Assembly (NCBI GenBank): GCA_025935445.1
Contig: JAICVG010000081.1
Span: 1-6,018, forward strand
Direction: 5' to 3'
Length of the DNA: 6,018 nucleotides
Source of the DNA: Nitrososphaera sp.
GTDB lineage: Archaea; Thermoproteota; Nitrososphaeria; Nitrososphaerales; Nitrososphaeraceae
Part shown: positions 5,071 through 6,018 of the stretch, in pieces
Position numbering within the stretch: the stretch's first letter is position 1
How the letters are laid out: each line of letters starts with the position of its first letter
Program-made: the position numbers and the translations under genes
The notes under the pieces: generated by a model
Databases searched by the model: none
Seen by the model: only the letters and a program-made list of their open reading frames with translations
What the model was told of the DNA's origin: nothing

Positions 5071-5217
5071 ATGCAGCATATGTCAAGCAAAGATATGAAA
5101 AGGAATCCTGAAACAAAAGGCGGGGCAGGCCCGGCAACAAACGCATCAATTGACCCAGAGCGAGGCTACGGCACTAGCGAGCAGAAGGAAAGAATCAAAG
5201 AACAAGCAAGTAAATAA
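5071..5217 (+). CDS. Small hydrophilic protein (48 aa), unknown function
   Basis: An ATG at 5071 (or the in-frame ATG at 5080, giving 45 residues) opens a frame ending at a TAA (5215-5217). The product is highly polar: MSSKDMKRNPETKGGAGP, then TNASIDPERGYGTSEQKER and a Lys/Gln-rich end. It has no hydrophobic core, so it is probably disordered. The KGG and 'DPERG' pieces loosely recall small stress-induced KGG-repeat proteins of bacteria, but one copy is not enough to claim membership. The composition and codon use look more gene-like than the spacer. It diverges from the nitroreductase gene with 74 bp between the starts. An AT-rich GATAATTAC (5044-5052) about 23 bp upstream may be its TATA element. 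Confidence 0.42.
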   Translation: MQHMSSKDMKRNPETKGGAGPATNASIDPERGYGTSEQKERIKEQASK

Positions 5218-5263
5218 CAATATGTTTTCTCTCACCTTCCGCCATAGGTTTTCTTAAATTGAA

Positions 5264-5290
5264 GATCATTTAATATTTTTATTAAATAAC
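5264..5290 (+). promoter_or_regulatory. AT-rich promoter-like stretch
   Basis: An almost pure A/T run (TTTAATATTTTTATTAAATA, 5269-5288) ends just before the ATG at 5292. An archaeal TATA box here would place the transcription start at or just past that ATG, in keeping with leaderless expression. The exact box cannot be fixed because the whole run is AT-rich. Confidence 0.35.
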
Positions 5291-5291
5291 G

Positions 5292-5408
5292 ATGGCCGAG
5301 TTTCTGAGTGTGAACGAAAAGGACAACAAATGCTGGGTTTTCACTCAAAACATACTTTTTTTGCCTAAAATAGTTCATGGTCATTTCAAGATTGAACTTG
5401 AATGGTGA
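5292..5408 (+). CDS. Small ORF (38 aa), possibly the first part of a split gene
   Basis: The ATG at 5292 follows an AT-rich promoter-like run and opens 38 codons to a TGA (5406-5408). The product, MAEFLSVNEKDNKCWVFTQN then ILFLPKIVHGHFKIELEW, alternates charged and aromatic or aliphatic residues like a small beta-rich domain. It overlaps by 32 nt the longer ORF that begins at 5377 in the next frame, and a one-base shift within 5374-5405 would join the two into a protein of about 150 residues. After the TGA its own frame stays open only to a TAG 12 codons later. I recognise no family. It may be a true micro-protein or the 5' half of a frameshifted gene. Confidence 0.35.
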   Translation: MAEFLSVNEKDNKCWVFTQNILFLPKIVHGHFKIELEW

Positions 5409-5745
5409 GTTGCACCAGAAAAAAAAGCAGAATGGGATTAGTGCAATTGTTTCACGTAGCGGCAGGCTGAATCGGACGGGTCAACAGCTAGATCAAGTTC
5501 ACACGCGTTCATTTCTGATCACGGGTAGAAATCCTCTTCATGTGAAGGGCATGAACCAAGAAGCACTTGAGAAACTAAAAATAAAAGACAAGAGGCTTGA
5601 CGCAGTGCCCGAGCCACATATAATTTTTTTTCTTTTAGAGGAACCTGTCAAACTCAAAGAGGCTGGGCGCCTGCCTGTCCGTGATTACTTGAGCATTATC
5701 TGCTCACTTGACCCCTGTAGGACTCTTGCTTTCTTTGTGTTCTAA
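5377..5745 (+). CDS. Hypothetical protein (122 aa)
   Basis: This ORF gives 122 residues of unrecognised family. The first 25 are basic and polar (several Lys in a row at 15-17). Residues 60-100 look most protein-like: KGMNQEALEKLKIKDKRL, then PEPHIIFFLLEEPVKLKEAG and LPVRDYLSI, suggesting a helix followed by strands. The end (CSLDPCRTLAFFVF) runs over the zinc-finger gene on the other strand and may not be functional. The ATG at 5377 has no ribosome site, and the promoter-like run lies about 90 bp upstream before another ORF in a different frame, so the real N-terminus may come from that ORF. Runs of eight A (5419-5426) and eight T (5624-5631) inside it are indel-prone. No Cys/His motif or membrane helix is evident. 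Confidence 0.42.
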   Translation: MVISRLNLNGELHQKKKQNGISAIVSRSGRLNRTGQQLDQVHTRSFLITGRNPLHVKGMNQEALEKLKIKDKRLDAVPEPHIIFFLLEEPVKLKEAGRLPVRDYLSIICSLDPCRTLAFFVF

Positions 5746-5838
5746 CTTCATGTGTTGCTCCTTGTCTTGAACCGTTGTAAATGTGATGCCACACTCGTTG
5801 CACCTCAACTCGTTGTTGCCTGCTGTTGAAGATGACAT
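5704..5838 (-). CDS. Micro C2H2 zinc-finger protein (44 aa)
   Basis: This 44-residue protein starts at the ATG at 5836-5838. A polar lead (MSSSTAGNNELR) is followed by one full finger, CNECGITFTTVQDKEQHMKL then EH: C13-x2-C16-x12-H29-x4-H34, with the core aromatic F20. The usual Leu of the finger core is Lys26, a mild deviation. All four zinc ligands are present. The tail KESKSPTGVK is basic and could touch nucleic acid. Two TATA-like elements lie 20-45 bp upstream, and no Shine-Dalgarno site is seen. The last 42 nt overlap, tail to tail, the end of the plus-strand ORF at 5377-5745. Its CNECG knuckle is shared with the finger at 3848-3967. Longer frames over the same bases are shadows. Confidence 0.8.
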   Translation of the reverse strand: MSSSTAGNNELRCNECGITFTTVQDKEQHMKLEHKESKSPTGVK

Positions 5839-5856
5839 GAAACATTATGACGTAGC

Positions 5857-5884
5857 TTTTATAGAATAAGTATGTTTTTATAAA
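5857..5884 (-). promoter_or_regulatory. Two TATA-like boxes of a zinc-finger gene
   Basis: On the minus strand TATAAAA (5857-5863) lies about 22 bp before the ATG at 5838 and would give a leaderless mRNA. TTTATAAAAA (5875-5884) lies about 42 bp before it and would give a leader of roughly 15-20 nt. Both match the archaeal TATA consensus well; which is used cannot be told. Confidence 0.5.
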
Positions 5885-5942
5885 TTTCATCTACATCCTA
5901 GCATGACGCAATCCATAATAGATATTTTGTCTGGAACTGTTC

Positions 5943-6018
5943 ATGGTAAGATTTGGCATACAAGCGCCACATGAGCAGATCAACCCTACTGATCTTTTGA
6001 ACGATGTTATCATGATGG
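5943..6018 (+). CDS. Start of a probable F420-dependent LLM-class oxidoreductase (truncated)
   Basis: The ATG at 5943 opens a frame that runs off the window after 25 codons. MVRFGIQAPHEQINPTDLLN, followed by DVIMM, matches the N-terminus of luciferase-like monooxygenase (LLM) family flavin/F420 oxidoreductases. The first beta strand is 'VRFGIQAP', with the polar turn and the helix that begins 'DLLNDVI' as in the TIM-barrel enzymes that use coenzyme F420. The rest of the barrel and the cofactor site lie outside, so the substrate cannot be judged. An in-frame TAG ten codons upstream leaves this ATG as the only ordinary start. It diverges from the zinc-finger gene at 5704-5838, with 104 bp between the starts. 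An AT-rich TAATAGATATTTT (5914-5926) may be its TATA region. Confidence 0.7.
   Translation, partial: MVRFGIQAPHEQINPTDLLNDVIMM

Noticed and set aside
5696..5890. 64-codon minus-strand ORF
   Set aside because: A different frame over the finger gene at 5704-5838, which has all four zinc ligands; Arg/Gln-rich shadow.
1..6018. tRNA, rRNA, CRISPR array, insertion sequence ends, origin
   Set aside because: No cloverleaf with a T-arm consensus, no regularly spaced direct repeats, no transposase frame or matching terminal repeats were seen.

Overview
The window looks like chromosomal DNA of an archaeon, most likely an ammonia-oxidising thaumarchaeon of the Nitrososphaera / Nitrosocosmicus kind. The reasons are a PAC2-family proteasome-chaperone-like protein, a MTH1187/UPF0045-type protein, the start of a probable F420-dependent LLM oxidoreductase, several very short single C2H2 zinc-finger proteins, mostly weak or absent Shine-Dalgarno sites with AT-rich TATA-like boxes near start codons, and long gene-poor spacers. 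This placement is inferred from the proteins; no rRNA or tRNA gene is present.

Layout. 1-64 may hold the end of a gene cut by the window edge. 122-491 (-) holds two abutting coding-like frames that a one-base shift would join. 573-896 (-) encodes a thiamine-binding-family protein, followed by a 7-bp stem-loop. 897-1505 is gene-poor, with one 54-codon ORF, a frame broken by one stop, and a hairpin. 1506-2542 (-) is a tight two-gene unit: a small protein with a hydrophobic N-terminus, overlapping by ATGA the start of a PAC2 protein that ends in an HbYX-like tail. Two touching palindromes lie just upstream. 2590-3066 shows nothing convincing.

3067-3967 (-) carries two micro zinc-finger genes separated by apparent gene debris. 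4475-4996 (-) encodes a nitroreductase-family flavoprotein. 5071-5217 (+) is a small hydrophilic protein. 5292-5745 (+) holds two overlapping ORFs in different frames that could be one frameshifted gene. 5704-5838 (-) is a third micro zinc finger, tail-to-tail with the second of those ORFs. The LLM oxidoreductase starts at 5943 (+) and runs off the window.

The firm functions are the PAC2/proteasome unit, two flavin/F420 redox genes and a vitamin-binding protein; they do not form an obvious pathway. The most distinctive signals are the three dispersed 39-44-aa C2H2 proteins on one strand, one lacking its last histidine, the HbYX tail of the PAC2 protein, and the number of small or broken coding-like frames between the well-formed genes.
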